Made by a program: the position numbers and the translations under genes
In this document: positions 1 through 6,792 of the stretch, in pieces
Layout: every line of letters starts with the position of its first letter
Numbering within the stretch: position 1 is the first letter of the stretch
Assembly: GCA_964442285.1 (NCBI GenBank)
Contig: CAYTZH010000042.1
Location: 1-43,606, forward strand
From: CAYTZH01 sp964442285
GTDB taxonomy: Bacteria; Myxococcota_A; UBA9160; JAFDET01
DNA: 43,606 nt
Reading direction: 5' to 3'
Notes under the pieces: generated by a model
What the model was told of the DNA's origin: nothing
What the model saw: the letters and a program-made list of their open reading frames with translations, nothing else
Databases searched by the model: none

Positions 1-122
1 TGCAGCTGACGAGCCACAGCGCGTTCCAATCGACCTCTGGTAGAGTCTGGCATTGACACTTGGGCGCTTCGGGGGAGCTGCGGAGGCGCTGTTGGCCGCA
101 GCTGAGCGCCGATCCGTTGGGC
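1..122. repeat. Dispersed 122-bp repeat, copy A
   Basis: The unit matches copy C (1423-1543) along its whole length with one 1-bp indel, and copy B (550-658) more loosely. Its ends are imperfectly complementary: CAGCTG near the start and again at about 104-109, and ACAGCGC (16-22) against GCGCTGT near 90. It ends in GTTGGGC (116-122), which fits the attC core consensus GTTRRRY. Its left partner would lie outside the window. It could be an attC-like recombination site or a decayed palindromic mobile repeat. Confidence 0.65.
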
Positions 123-278
123 GGCGCGGATCTGCTTCGGGGGTCCGCCTGTCCTCGATGGGGCTCCAAGCATTGCGAAGGTCGAGACGCCGTTGTGGGC
201 GAGACCCAAATCGCCCGCTGACTCTCCAGGACGGGGACTCCCTGGACGCCTCCGACGCCGATCGTCCTCGCTCCATTC

Positions 279-308
279 TTGATTGTCGCGGTTCGCGTGT
301 CGTACACT
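279..308 (+). promoter_or_regulatory. Possible sigma-70 promoter for the 26-aa ORF
   Basis: TTGATT (279-284), an 18-nt spacer and TACACT (303-308) lie 29 nt before a GTG start that has a strong Shine-Dalgarno. Each hexamer matches four of six consensus bases. The assignment rests on motif and position only. Confidence 0.35.
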
Positions 309-337
309 GGTGTCGAAAGCCATAAGGAGGGACTGTC

Positions 338-418
338 GTGCCGGAGATCATCGTCTGGATCTGGATCCTTGGAGCGCCTGCCGTGACCATCTTCATGCTG
401 AACGGCGTGCTGAGGTAG
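338..418 (+). CDS. 26-aa putative single-span membrane miniprotein
   Basis: The ORF starts with GTG and is preceded at 7-nt spacing by AAGGAGG (324-330), the best ribosome-binding site in this part of the window. The peptide begins MPEIIVWIWILGAP, has a hydrophobic core through residue 20, and ends in NGVLR. It is long enough for one transmembrane helix with a single C-terminal positive charge. A promoter-like pair lies upstream and an attC-like hairpin begins 15 nt after the stop, so it could be a minimal cassette gene. I do not recognise the family. The evidence is the ribosome-binding site and hydrophobicity, so it may be spurious. Confidence 0.4.
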   Translation: MPEIIVWIWILGAPAVTIFMLNGVLR

Positions 419-433
419 AGCTGGCTGCGGGCG

Positions 434-500
434 GCCCAACTCAGGAGCCGCGCTCATCCGAACCATTGGCCAAAGAGAGCGGCCTCCGCTCTCGTTGGCG
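434..500. other. attC-like imperfect hairpin
   Basis: GCCCAAC (434-440) fits the R'' consensus RYYYAAC. GCCGCGCTC (447-455) pairs with GAGAGCGGC (475-483) with one mismatch. GTTGGCG (494-500) is a degenerate R' that keeps GTTGG. Order and spacing resemble an integron attC site, but the right core departs from GTTRRRY at two positions and no integrase gene is in the window. Confidence 0.3.
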
Positions 501-549
501 CCGTCTCGACCGACGCGGCATAGCACGCGCGAGTACCGGAGCGTGTATG

Positions 550-658
550 CCACAGCGCATCCGATTCGGCCTTCGTAGCCTCTGGCAGTGACACTTGGGC
601 GCTTCGAGCGACCACTGGCGGCGGGCCCGGCAGCTGAGCGCCATATTCGAGTTCAGGC
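550..658. repeat. Dispersed repeat, copy B (diverged)
   Basis: It shares with copies A and C the blocks CCACAGCGC (550-558), GACACTTGGGCGCTTCG in the middle and GGCAGCTGAGCGCC (from about 629), in the same order and spacing. The right core has decayed to GTTCAGG. It looks older than the other two copies. Confidence 0.5.
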
Positions 659-834
659 ATTCCCCACGCCATGCCCGTCTGGGGCGTGTGGCTGAAGAGT
701 CGCTTCCTGTTCAGCACGGGGCCGCGCACGCGAAAAGCTCGCAAGCTCGGGCGAGCTGTTCGGGGTTCGCCCGGTCAAGGCGTTCGCGTGGCTCGGAGAC
801 GAGGGCTCCGACTTCTCGGCGACCGGTAGATCCT

Positions 835-987
835 CTACACCTCTACGCCGGTGATCCGGCCGGTTCTCTCGTCGATCCTCCCCAGCAGGGTCCGGTCGTA
901 CACGATATCCCAGAGCCCGTCTCCGACTTCCTCGCGGCCGACGTACTCGTCCGCGAGCGCATGCTCAGGAACGGCTGCTTGGCCTGC
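835..987 (-). pseudogene. Transposase C-terminal fragment (IS481/IS3-like)
   Basis: The minus-strand frame that ends at a TAG at 835-837 reads EYVGREEVGDGLWDIVYDR, followed by a TLLGRIDERTG-type segment. This resembles the conserved tail after the rve/integrase core in IS481-like transposases, roughly G-L-x-E-V-D-D-G-I-W then a short strand and F-D-E-R. There is no DDE core upstream: the sequence changes near 990, so only about 50 residues remain. Family placement is from the tail motif alone. The next transposase fragment, on the same strand, begins about 120 nt away. Confidence 0.5.
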
Positions 988-1104
988 GGAAGGTGTCGGC
1001 AGCGCTCACGCGCCGCACTTCCAGGTGCCTCGGGTACTCCGGCTTCGACAGTCGTTCGGGGTATGGCCGCGCCGACGGCGCCCAGCGCTCACACGGCCCG
1101 CAGG

Positions 1105-1333
1105 CGATGAAGGCCCGTCAGGGCGTGCTGCTCCACGCTCTTGACGGGCACCGGCCAGATCGCCTCGTTGCGGTTCGCCTCCAGGAGCGCGGCCGCATCC
1201 GGGCGATCGGTCTTGTTCCCCCGCACCTTAGAGCCGTACGTCGCGGAGCGGCAGCAGGCGCACCGTGTGGCCTCACGCCCGCGCCTCGCGGCCCCAGTAG
1301 TATGTCGACCGCGATCGTCGTATCCTGCTGCAT
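1105..1333 (-). pseudogene. IS110-family transposase, N-terminal fragment with frameshift
   Basis: The minus-strand frame from ATG (1331-1333) gives MQQDTTIAVD, matching the start of the DEDD transposase domain. Another frame then gives GHTVRLLPLRDVR and a stop, and a third gives GNKTDRPDAAALLEANRNE followed by a PVPVKSVEQHAL-type segment. The block order (first Asp, G-H-x-V-R-L, N-K-T-D-R-x-D-A, V-P-V-K-S-x-E-Q-x-A-L) is typical of IS110/IS1111. Everything after the Glu-Gln helix is missing. Frameshifts and truncation mean it is inactive. Confidence 0.75.
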
Positions 1334-1422
1334 GTGGACGCCTCCTCTCCGGGGCGTTCCGCAGTCGAGGCAACGTTGGCACGAAGATGCCGCGCACGTT
1401 GCGGGGGAGTCCATCCCATCAC

Positions 1423-1543
1423 TGCAGCTGACGAGTCACAGCGCGTTCCGATCGGCCTCTGGTAGGGTCTGGCATTGGCACTTTGGCGCTTCGGGCGTGC
1501 CACGGAGGCGGTGGCTTGCAGCTGAGCGCCCAGTCCGTTGGAC
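1423..1543. repeat. Dispersed repeat, copy C, with attC-like core ends
   Basis: This is the best match to copy A. The right end GTTGGAC (1537-1543) fits GTTRRRY. Just left of the unit, GTCCATC (1409-1415) differs from its complement GTCCAAC by one base. Inside these, CAGCTG (1425-1430 and 1519-1524) can pair. Total span with both cores is 135 bp, inside the known attC size range. The GFA gene begins 17 nt to the right, as expected for a cassette. Confidence 0.6.
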
Positions 1544-1560
1544 GGCACGAAGGGGCCTCC

Positions 1561-1977
1561 ATGCTTGCAGGCTCATGCGCATGCGAACGGGTCCGGTATG
1601 AGATCCGCGGAGATCTCGTAGGACCCATCACCCTGTGCCACTGCTGGCGTTGCCGCAAGCATTCTGGCTCAAGCTTCGGCACGACGTCCGGAGTCAAGGC
1701 CACCGATCTGGTCTTTCTCCACGGTGAAGACCTCCTTCAAAGCTGGGAGTCCAGTCCGGGCGTGCGCAGGTTCTTCGCTGGCTGCTGCGGTTCTCCGATC
1801 TTCAAGCGCGACGACGCTGCTCCGGAGTTCCTGGGGTTCCGGCTCGGAACGCTCGACACTGACCCTGGGCGCAAAGCCGAGCTTCATTTCATGTCCGAGT
1901 CGAGGGTTCCGTGGCTCGACATACACGATTCGCTGCCTCAGAAGGGCGGCGGTCCCCGGTTCGGCGAGCGGGACTAG
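1561..1977 (+). CDS. GFA/CENP-V family zinc-binding protein
   Basis: The 138-residue protein has the GFA fold signature: GSCACERVRYE at residues 4-14, then CHCWRCRKHSG near 30, then a CCGSP motif near 79. The family binds one or two zinc ions through these cysteines. It was named for glutathione-dependent formaldehyde activation, but most members have unknown substrates. The third motif normally reads F-C-x-x-C-G-S; here it is FFAGCCGSP, so the first cysteine is alanine and the preceding position has become cysteine. The start is ATG 1561 because AAGGGG lies 6 nt upstream and the first motif follows at once. It sits between an attC-like repeat (ends 1543) and GTCCAAC (1996), and GFA genes are frequent integron cassettes. 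Confidence 0.85.
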   Translation: MLAGSCACERVRYEIRGDLVGPITLCHCWRCRKHSGSSFGTTSGVKATDLVFLHGEDLLQSWESSPGVRRFFAGCCGSPIFKRDDAAPEFLGFRLGTLDTDPGRKAELHFMSESRVPWLDIHDSLPQKGGGPRFGERD

Positions 1978-1995
1978 CGGGCACCGGAGCGTGCC

Positions 1996-2002
1996 GTCCA
2001 AC
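1996..2002. other. attC R''-like core GTCCAAC after the GFA gene
   Basis: GTCCAACAAGC lies 18 nt after the GFA stop codon, where the left end of a cassette attC would be. The sequence to the right soon becomes an IS110 remnant, so no convincing right half is present. A GTTGGCT at 2034 lies inside the transposase fragment and probably has nothing to do with it. Confidence 0.25.
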
Positions 2003-2014
2003 AAGCAACCGTGT

Positions 2015-2203
2015 TCAAGCCCTGGCGGCGAGCGTTGGCTTTCGCCATTCGGAGCGGTCTCGGACCAGGGCGTCGAGGGTGGTGGGGAGCTCTCGGGCGA
2101 CGGCCCCGAGGGCGACCTCGGCGGGCTTGCCGGCGGCGCGCAGGCGTTGGTAGAAGGGCCGGAGCGCCGGCGCGAAGGGGCCTCGCGTCATATCGTCGGC
2201 CAT
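2015..2203 (-). pseudogene. IS110-family transposase, C-terminal fragment
   Basis: The minus-strand frame reads ALRPFYQRLRAAGKPAEVAL and then ELPTTLDALVRDRSEWR before the stop at 2015-2017. This is the conserved C-terminus of IS110/IS1111 transposases (R-A-F-Y-Q-R-L-x-A-x-G-K-P-x-x-x-A-L, then L-L-T-I-L-N-A-M, then a final W). The catalytic parts are missing. It cannot be the other half of the 1105-1333 fragment without rearrangement: both are minus-strand, but the C-terminal piece lies at the higher coordinates. Confidence 0.7.
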
Positions 2204-2214
2204 GTCTGGGCGAG

Positions 2215-2379
2215 ATGGGCCTGCCGTCTCGCAAGGCGCAGTTCACTGGAAGAGTGAACGGCTGCTCCATCCATGAGCACAATCATCCCAACGAGGAGGT
2301 CTGGACCATCGTCGAGGGCGAGTTCGCAGTCACCATTGGCGATCAGACCCGGGTCGCGATTCGGACTGACCTTCGGTAG
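2215..2379 (+). pseudogene. Truncated cupin-2 domain protein
   Basis: From ATG 2215 the frame contains INGCSIHEHNHPNEEVWTIV-like sequence (here VNGCSIHEHNHPNEEVW) followed by EGEFAVTIG. This matches the first cupin motif, with HNH, a Glu four residues on and a Gly seven further. The protein stops after 54 residues, before the second motif with its metal-binding histidine, so the barrel cannot close. It is probably the stump of a small cupin of about 100-110 residues, broken near the mobile-element remnants. Confidence 0.55.
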
Positions 2380-2462
2380 CAGGTCGCCTACCATGAGGTC
2401 GTTGGTGACGGCCTGGGCTACACTTTCGCGTCACGGGCCCCGTTGGGCCTCGCAGGAAAGTC

Positions 2463-2846
2463 ATGAGTCCTTCGGCTCTCCTCGTCGTCGACGCCGTGAT
2501 CAACCTCGGTCTCGGCGCATCGCTCGTGCTCTTCCCAAAGGGGCTGGTGCTGGCCTTGGGAATCCCGGACGCCGAGGTTGCCTTCTACCCCAGTATCCTC
2601 GGGGCGGTCCTGTTCGGTATCGGCCTGGCGCTGCTCATCGAGCGCATCCGCGGGAGCTCCGGGCTCGGCCTCTCCGGGGCCATCGCCATCAACCTCTGCG
2701 GCGGAGCGGTTCTGGCGGCTTGGCTCGTGTCCGGTGCACTCGCCGTACCGCTACGGGGCCGGTTCCTGCTCTGGGGTCTGGTGGTTCTCCTGGTCGGCGT
2801 AAGCGGCCTCGAGATCTTCTCTCAGGCGAGAGGGCGTGCGGCTTAG
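2463..2846 (+). CDS. Small four-helix integral membrane protein
   Basis: This 127-residue protein is almost entirely hydrophobic, with likely helices at about residues 5-27, 42-60, 69-91 and 99-117. The inside loops carry Lys/Arg (ERIRGSS, LRGR, QARGR). AGGAAAG lies just before the ATG. Its size and topology resemble the many uncharacterised four-helix proteins found next to small-molecule enzymes in soil bacteria. I recognise no catalytic motif, and function is unknown. It is the first clearly intact chromosomal gene after the decayed region. A four-helix protein of similar size is at 10426. Confidence 0.75.
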   Translation: MSPSALLVVDAVINLGLGASLVLFPKGLVLALGIPDAEVAFYPSILGAVLFGIGLALLIERIRGSSGLGLSGAIAINLCGGAVLAAWLVSGALAVPLRGRFLLWGLVVLLVGVSGLEIFSQARGRAA

Positions 2847-2871
2847 CGGCGTCCATGCGAGGTAGCCGGGT

Positions 2872-3051
2872 ATGCGAGCAGTTCTGCCCCCCGTGGTCCT
2901 CCTGGTCGTGGTTCCGTCGGTGGCCACGCCGTTGCCGAGAAAGAGCCTCTTCGGCCTCTTCATCACCCTGTCGCCCGCCGATCTCGTCTTCCGGAACCTC
3001 TCGGGCAAGACCGTGCGGCATGCAAGGCGCGACCGCGACGCGCCTCCCTAG
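2872..3051 (+). CDS. Hypothetical 59-aa protein with signal-like N-terminus
   Basis: The ORF begins MRAVLPPVVLLVVVPSVATP, a plausible signal peptide or membrane anchor, and ends after a basic stretch. The remaining sequence to 3321 contains no recognisable gene. One frame stays open from about 3055 into the methyltransferase, so this ORF may be the 5' piece of a longer decayed gene. There is no clear Shine-Dalgarno. Confidence 0.25.
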   Translation: MRAVLPPVVLLVVVPSVATPLPRKSLFGLFITLSPADLVFRNLSGKTVRHARRDRDAPP

Positions 3052-3321
3052 CCTCACGTCGAGTGGCAGGATCCGGCCCCCGCGCCGCGACTCGTCTCCA
3101 ACGTCGATTCGGTCGAGCTTCGTGCGCTCCGGGTCGGGCTCAAGACCGATTGGCCCGCCGCTCCGCCAGCGGCTGAGCCCGAAGGCTGCCGTGGCCGGGC
3201 CTGCGGTGACTGGGACGACGCCGCGGCCGCTGGTCGACTCGGTGGTGCGGTCCGTCTGCGGGCGGGAGATCGAGCGGCTCGTTCGCTTCCCCCGTGGCGG
3301 CCTGCGCGAGTCCTTGACGCC

Positions 3322-3658
3322 GTGAGCACCGAGGATCTCACACCGCTCTTCGAGCTGTTCGAGAGCACACCGAGGCAGGCCCCCGGCAGCGTCGAGACCA
3401 CCCGTCGCGCGCTGCGGATGCTGCCCGACTCGCTCCGGATCCGGCAGGTGCTCGACCTGGGTTGTGGCACCGGGGGCTCGACCCTGGTGCTTGCCGAGGA
3501 CACCGGTGCCCAGGTCACGGCAGTCGACATCCATCCGCCGTTCCTCGCGACGCTTCGGGCGCGGGCAGAGGCGCGCGGCCTGGCCGACCGGATCGCGACG
3601 GTTGCCGCGGACATGGCGGACGCCGCCTCGCTGGGCGCCCGCTTCGAGCTGATCTGGG
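3322..3658 (+). CDS. Class I SAM-dependent methyltransferase, 3' end lost in gap
   Basis: The first 112 residues are visible from a GTG start. Motif I, VLDLGCGTGGSTLVLAE, lies at about residues 44-60. The acidic residue ending strand 2 is in VTAVDIHPPFLATL, and the next motif (a D near ATVAADMAD) follows. These define a Rossmann-fold methyltransferase of the small-molecule or ubiE-like type. The substrate region lies in the 100-N gap, so the acceptor cannot be inferred. Whether the gene ends inside the gap or was joined to something else is unknown. Confidence 0.8.
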
Positions 3659-3758
3659 NNNNNNNNNNNNNNNNNNNNNNNNNNNNNNNNNNNNNNNNNN
3701 NNNNNNNNNNNNNNNNNNNNNNNNNNNNNNNNNNNNNNNNNNNNNNNNNNNNNNNNNN
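3659..3758. other. Assembly gap (100 N)
   Basis: A run of exactly 100 N is the conventional scaffold gap of unknown true length. It interrupts a methyltransferase on the left and a membrane protein on the right. Confidence 0.99.
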
Positions 3759-4004
3759 CTGGGGATCCACGGTCTGAGTCGGATCCCCACCTCGCTCTGG
3801 ACAGCCACGATCGCCCCGGGCCTGCTCAGCGGTCTGCTTCTCTGCGTGCCCCTGTCGGCTGCGGCTCTCGCCAGGGCGCGAGGATCATTCTCTCGCGCCG
3901 CGTGGATGAAGGGCCTCGTGGTAGGGCTGGTGAGCTTCCAGCCATGGTGGCATTTCGCGGTGCTCCCGATCCTGCCCGAGGGGCCCGGCGCAACGGGGCG
4001 TTGA
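3759..4004 (+). CDS. Membrane protein, C-terminal part
   Basis: The 81 residues after the gap contain two hydrophobic segments, around PGLLSGLLLCVPLSAAALA and GLVVGLVSFQPWWHFAVLP. A short basic loop (ARARGSFSRAAWMKG) separates them. The stop is at 4002-4004. The N-terminus lies in the gap. I do not recognise the family. From 4005 to 4173 I see no gene. Confidence 0.5.
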   Translation: MGIHGLSRIPTSLWTATIAPGLLSGLLLCVPLSAAALARARGSFSRAAWMKGLVVGLVSFQPWWHFAVLPILPEGPGATGR

Positions 4005-4173
4005 ATGCACGTCGGAGCCCTCGACGCTGGTGTACCCTCACCGTTCGAGGTCGATGGAACGTGCCGGATGCACTCGCGACGATCGCCGAGGTGGCGCTCG
4101 GCCTGGCCCTGTCCTGCTCGTGGCCCCGGAGCGCTACGGCCTGGCGGCCCGAGCGCCAGGCCGTCGTGGGTCG

Positions 4174-4977
4174 ATGACACGCGATCGCGTCCACGCCGAG
4201 CTCGGACTCTGCCTGGCGGGGCTGGCGGTCTCCGGCGTGGCCTTCGGGCTCCTCGCTCGAGCCGGCTGGCCGGGCGCCGTCCACGAGTGCGTCGCCAGCG
4301 CCACCTGCTACTGCGAGGCGGGCCGGCCGGGGTGGATCGCACAGCCGGCCAATACCTGGTCGAGCCTCGCGTTCATCGCAGCCGGGCTCGGCATCGGCTG
4401 GCACGCGGGCCGCGACCGGAAGATGCAGCGGCCGCCAGCTGCCGGTAGCGCGACGCGGGTCCGGCCGGGCCTGCTCGCACTCCCCGTCTGTCTGCTCGGA
4501 CCGGGCGCGATGTTCTTCCACGCGTCCCTCACCGATTGGGGCGGAGTCCTCGACGTGGCGTCGATGTATCTGTTTCTCGATTTCTGGCTCCTGTACAACC
4601 TCAAGGGGCTCTACGGCTGGTCCGATCGGACCTTCTTCGCGGCGTACGTGACGGTCACCCTGGCGCTCACCAGTCCGCGTCTCGTGTCGCCGGCCTACGG
4701 TGTCCCGGTGTTCGTCGTCGTCGCCAACGTCGCGTTGGCGACCGAGTGGCTCGCCGCGAGGCCCGCGGACCCGAGCCGCGGGCCGACACCGCGACGCATC
4801 GAGCGGGATCGCCGCTGGCTGTGGCTCGCGCTGGGCGCCCTCGGGGCTGCGCGTGCGGCCGAGACGTTCCTCCCGTGCGATCCTGCCTCCCTGATCCAGG
4901 GGCACGCGGTCCTTCACGTCTTCCACGCGCTCCTGGGTGTGTTTGCGTACTTCTACCTGAGGTCGGAGGGGCGTTGA
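4174..4977 (+). CDS. Ceramidase-like (CREST family) membrane hydrolase
   Basis: This protein of about 267 residues has seven hydrophobic segments. CYCEA followed by QPANTWSSLAFIAAG near residues 55-75 matches the first alkaline-ceramidase motif (acidic residue, then N-T-x-S-x). MFFHASLTDWGGVLDVASM gives the second motif, with a zinc-type His and an Asp. GHAVLHVFHAL near the C-terminus supplies the H-x-x-x-H pair. In characterised CREST members these residues bind zinc and hydrolyse the amide of ceramides or similar lipids. The ATG at 4174 is preferred because the earlier in-frame sequence is Arg-rich and unlike a membrane protein. Membrane location is clear, but the lipid substrate is inferred from the family only. 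Confidence 0.7.
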   Translation: MTRDRVHAELGLCLAGLAVSGVAFGLLARAGWPGAVHECVASATCYCEAGRPGWIAQPANTWSSLAFIAAGLGIGWHAGRDRKMQRPPAAGSATRVRPGLLALPVCLLGPGAMFFHASLTDWGGVLDVASMYLFLDFWLLYNLKGLYGWSDRTFFAAYVTVTLALTSPRLVSPAYGVPVFVVVANVALATEWLAARPADPSRGPTPRRIERDRRWLWLALGALGAARAAETFLPCDPASLIQGHAVLHVFHALLGVFAYFYLRSEGR

Positions 4978-5095
4978 TCGCGCGCTTCCGTGGCCGATCC
5001 GGTGAGCCGCGGTGGCGGGCCTCGGGATCGCGGGGGCGAGGGCTGCGGCGATGCTGTCCGATCCGGACGCACGGACACGAGCGAGGATCTCCCGA

Positions 5096-5425
5096 ATGCC
5101 CCATCCTGCCCTCGCGTCGAACCGGACGGCGGTGATCACGGGCGCTGCCGGTGGTATCGGCCGTGCGACGGCCCAGCGCCTCGCGGCAATGCCAGGTGGC
5201 GGCCCAACTGCTCTCGGCGATGGAACAGGGCGAGTTCTACGTGCTGTCCGGGGCACCCCGACTACCAGGCCGCCTTCGAGGCCTTCATGGATCGAGCCCA
5301 CGAGTGGCCTCTGGACCGACCACGCGCAGCCCTGGGTCTCGTTCACCGCGGGGCCACGGTTCCCGCGCCAGCCGGAGGACGACGGGGCCCTGGTGAAGGC
5401 CTGGCGCGACCGGACGCGCACCTAG
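5096..5425 (+). pseudogene. Short-chain dehydrogenase remnant with internal deletion
   Basis: From ATG 5096 the frame reads NRTAVITGAAGGIGRATAQRL, the NAD(P)-binding T-G-x-x-x-G-I-G motif of classical SDRs. Near 5195 it jumps, in other frames, to QLLSAMEQGEFYVL and then HPDYQAAFEAFMDRA. These resemble the C-terminal part of an SDR. The catalytic Ser and Y-x-x-x-K are absent. A central segment has therefore been lost and frames shifted, leaving a non-functional gene. Between 4978 and 5095 I see nothing else. Confidence 0.55.
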
Positions 5426-5456
5426 GCTCGCCGCGCCTGCGTTCCGCAGACGGTGG

Positions 5457-5462
5457 TAGGAT
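5457..5462 (+). promoter_or_regulatory. -10 box for leaderless GNAT gene
   Basis: TAGGAT ends 7 nt before the GTG at 5470. Transcription starting at the usual distance would begin at or next to the start codon. This is one of a series of TANNNT boxes at this spacing. Confidence 0.45.
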
Positions 5463-5469
5463 CACCGCC

Positions 5470-6231
5470 GTGGCCCTTCGCAGTCCCTGGGTCGTCCTGG
5501 TGCTCGCGGTCGCTCCCACCCTGTGGCTGCTGGCGCAGCCCGGTGTGGTGCCCCTGCGCCGCGTCGATCCGTCGGAGCCGGTCTGGACCTCCCACTATCT
5601 CGCGGCCCGCGGCTACCTCTACCCGTGGCTCGTGACGGAGATCCCGCCCCGGCTCGAGCCGATGCCGCTCCGCTCGCGAGTCCTCCTCCCGAACCTGGCG
5701 CTCCTGCTCGGGGCGGGCGTCCTCGCGGGTGCGGGCGCATGGTGCGGGCTCGTCCTCGGACACAGCCTCTGGCGTCGCGCGCGGGGTCGCGGGGTGGTCC
5801 CGTCGACGGAAGAGCTGCAGTTCTCACTCGAGACCGAGGCCGACCCCCGGGACGTCGAGTTCCTGGGCCGGGGCCTCAGCGAGCACGCGCGCCCCATCAC
5901 CGGGTCCGACGGCTTTCGACCCCTGACGATCCTCGCGCGCGACCGCAACCAGGCGCTCGTCGGAGGCGTGCATGGCCAGGTCAACTGGAACTGGCTGCAC
6001 GTCTCCCTGCTCTGGGTCGCGCCGGACCTGCGTCACCGGGGCCTCGGCTCCGAGCTGCTGTCCCGGATCGAGTCCGCCGCACGCGAGCGCGGATGCGAGC
6101 GCGCGCACCTCGATACGTTCAGCTACCAGGCGCGGCCCTTCTACGAGCGGCACGGCTACCGCGTCTTCGGGGTCCTCGAAGACTATCCGCCCGGGCACCA
6201 GCGGATCTTCCTCGCCAAGCCGCTGGGCTGA
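5470..6231 (+). CDS. Membrane-anchored GNAT-family acetyltransferase
   Basis: This 253-residue protein has a helix at about residues 4-22 and a second at about 76-100, then a cytoplasmic GNAT domain from about 115. The acetyl-CoA loop is visible in LLWVAPDLRHRGLGSELL (R-x-x-G-x-G/A). SYQARPFYERHGYRVFGVLE forms the final strand pair, and the protein ends GHQRIFLAKPLG. It transfers acetyl from acetyl-CoA to an unknown amine. The membrane hairpin before the domain is unusual for GNATs. GTG 5470 is chosen because the hydrophobic helix begins at once and a -10 box lies just upstream. The longer open frame to the left runs through the SDR remnant. Confidence 0.75.
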   Translation: MALRSPWVVLVLAVAPTLWLLAQPGVVPLRRVDPSEPVWTSHYLAARGYLYPWLVTEIPPRLEPMPLRSRVLLPNLALLLGAGVLAGAGAWCGLVLGHSLWRRARGRGVVPSTEELQFSLETEADPRDVEFLGRGLSEHARPITGSDGFRPLTILARDRNQALVGGVHGQVNWNWLHVSLLWVAPDLRHRGLGSELLSRIESAARERGCERAHLDTFSYQARPFYERHGYRVFGVLEDYPPGHQRIFLAKPLG

Positions 6232-6294
6232 CGCGACGGGTGGTTCGCGTCGGATCTGGGATAACCTCCCGCGCATGACACCGGAGAGGCGTAC

Positions 6295-6756
6295 ATGCCC
6301 GTGACCGGGGCGCTCACCCACATCGACATCTCGATCGGCTATCCGGAGCGATCGATCCCGTTCTACGCGGCATTCTTCGGGGCGCTGGGCTACCGACGCT
6401 GGAGCGTCTCCGAGCCCGAGTGGCAGGGCCCTTCGCCGCGGCGGGCCACCTGGGGCACCAAGTACCCGGGCGGGGCGCGCTTCGACGTCGAGGTGCGGCC
6501 GGCGCGTGTGGAAAGCCGCGATCGGCGCTACGACCGCTACGAGCCGGGTCCCCACCACCTGGCGTTCCACGCGGCCAGCCGCGCGGTGGTCGACCGGGTG
6601 TACGCGGCCATGCTGGAGGTGGGGGCCACCGTCCTGGATCCTCCCCACGACTACAGCGACGAGGCTGGATACTGCCCGGGCTACTACGCGGTCTTCTTCG
6701 AGGATCCGGACGGCGTCAAGCTCGAGGTCGCCTGCATCCCGCCGGCGAACCCGTGA
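6295..6756 (+). CDS. VOC (glyoxalase/bleomycin-resistance fold) protein
   Basis: The 153-residue protein holds two beta-alpha-beta-beta-beta units. HIDISIGYPERSIPFY opens the first, with a metal-type His at residue 9. HHLAFHAASRAVVDRVYA opens the second, and GYYAVFFEDPDGVKLEVAC supplies the closing Glu. This arrangement fits a single-chain VOC metalloprotein such as a glyoxalase-like lyase or dioxygenase. The substrate cannot be told. GGAGAGG precedes the ATG, and TAACCT at about 6262 could be the -10 box. Confidence 0.85.
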   Translation: MPVTGALTHIDISIGYPERSIPFYAAFFGALGYRRWSVSEPEWQGPSPRRATWGTKYPGGARFDVEVRPARVESRDRRYDRYEPGPHHLAFHAASRAVVDRVYAAMLEVGATVLDPPHDYSDEAGYCPGYYAVFFEDPDGVKLEVACIPPANP

Positions 6757-6792
6757 GCGCTGCCGTCGGTGCGCCGGGTCGAGGAGAGGTCG

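Noticed and set aside
660..834. Possible 52-residue ORF from ATG 672
   Set aside because: Composition is Arg-rich and unlike a protein, there is no ribosome-binding site, and no family is recognised. I see nothing supported in this stretch.
2034..2040. GTTGGCT as right core of the GTCCAAC site at 1996
   Set aside because: It lies inside the conserved C-terminal coding part of the IS110 remnant, breaks the GTTRRRY consensus, and the inner arms do not pair well.
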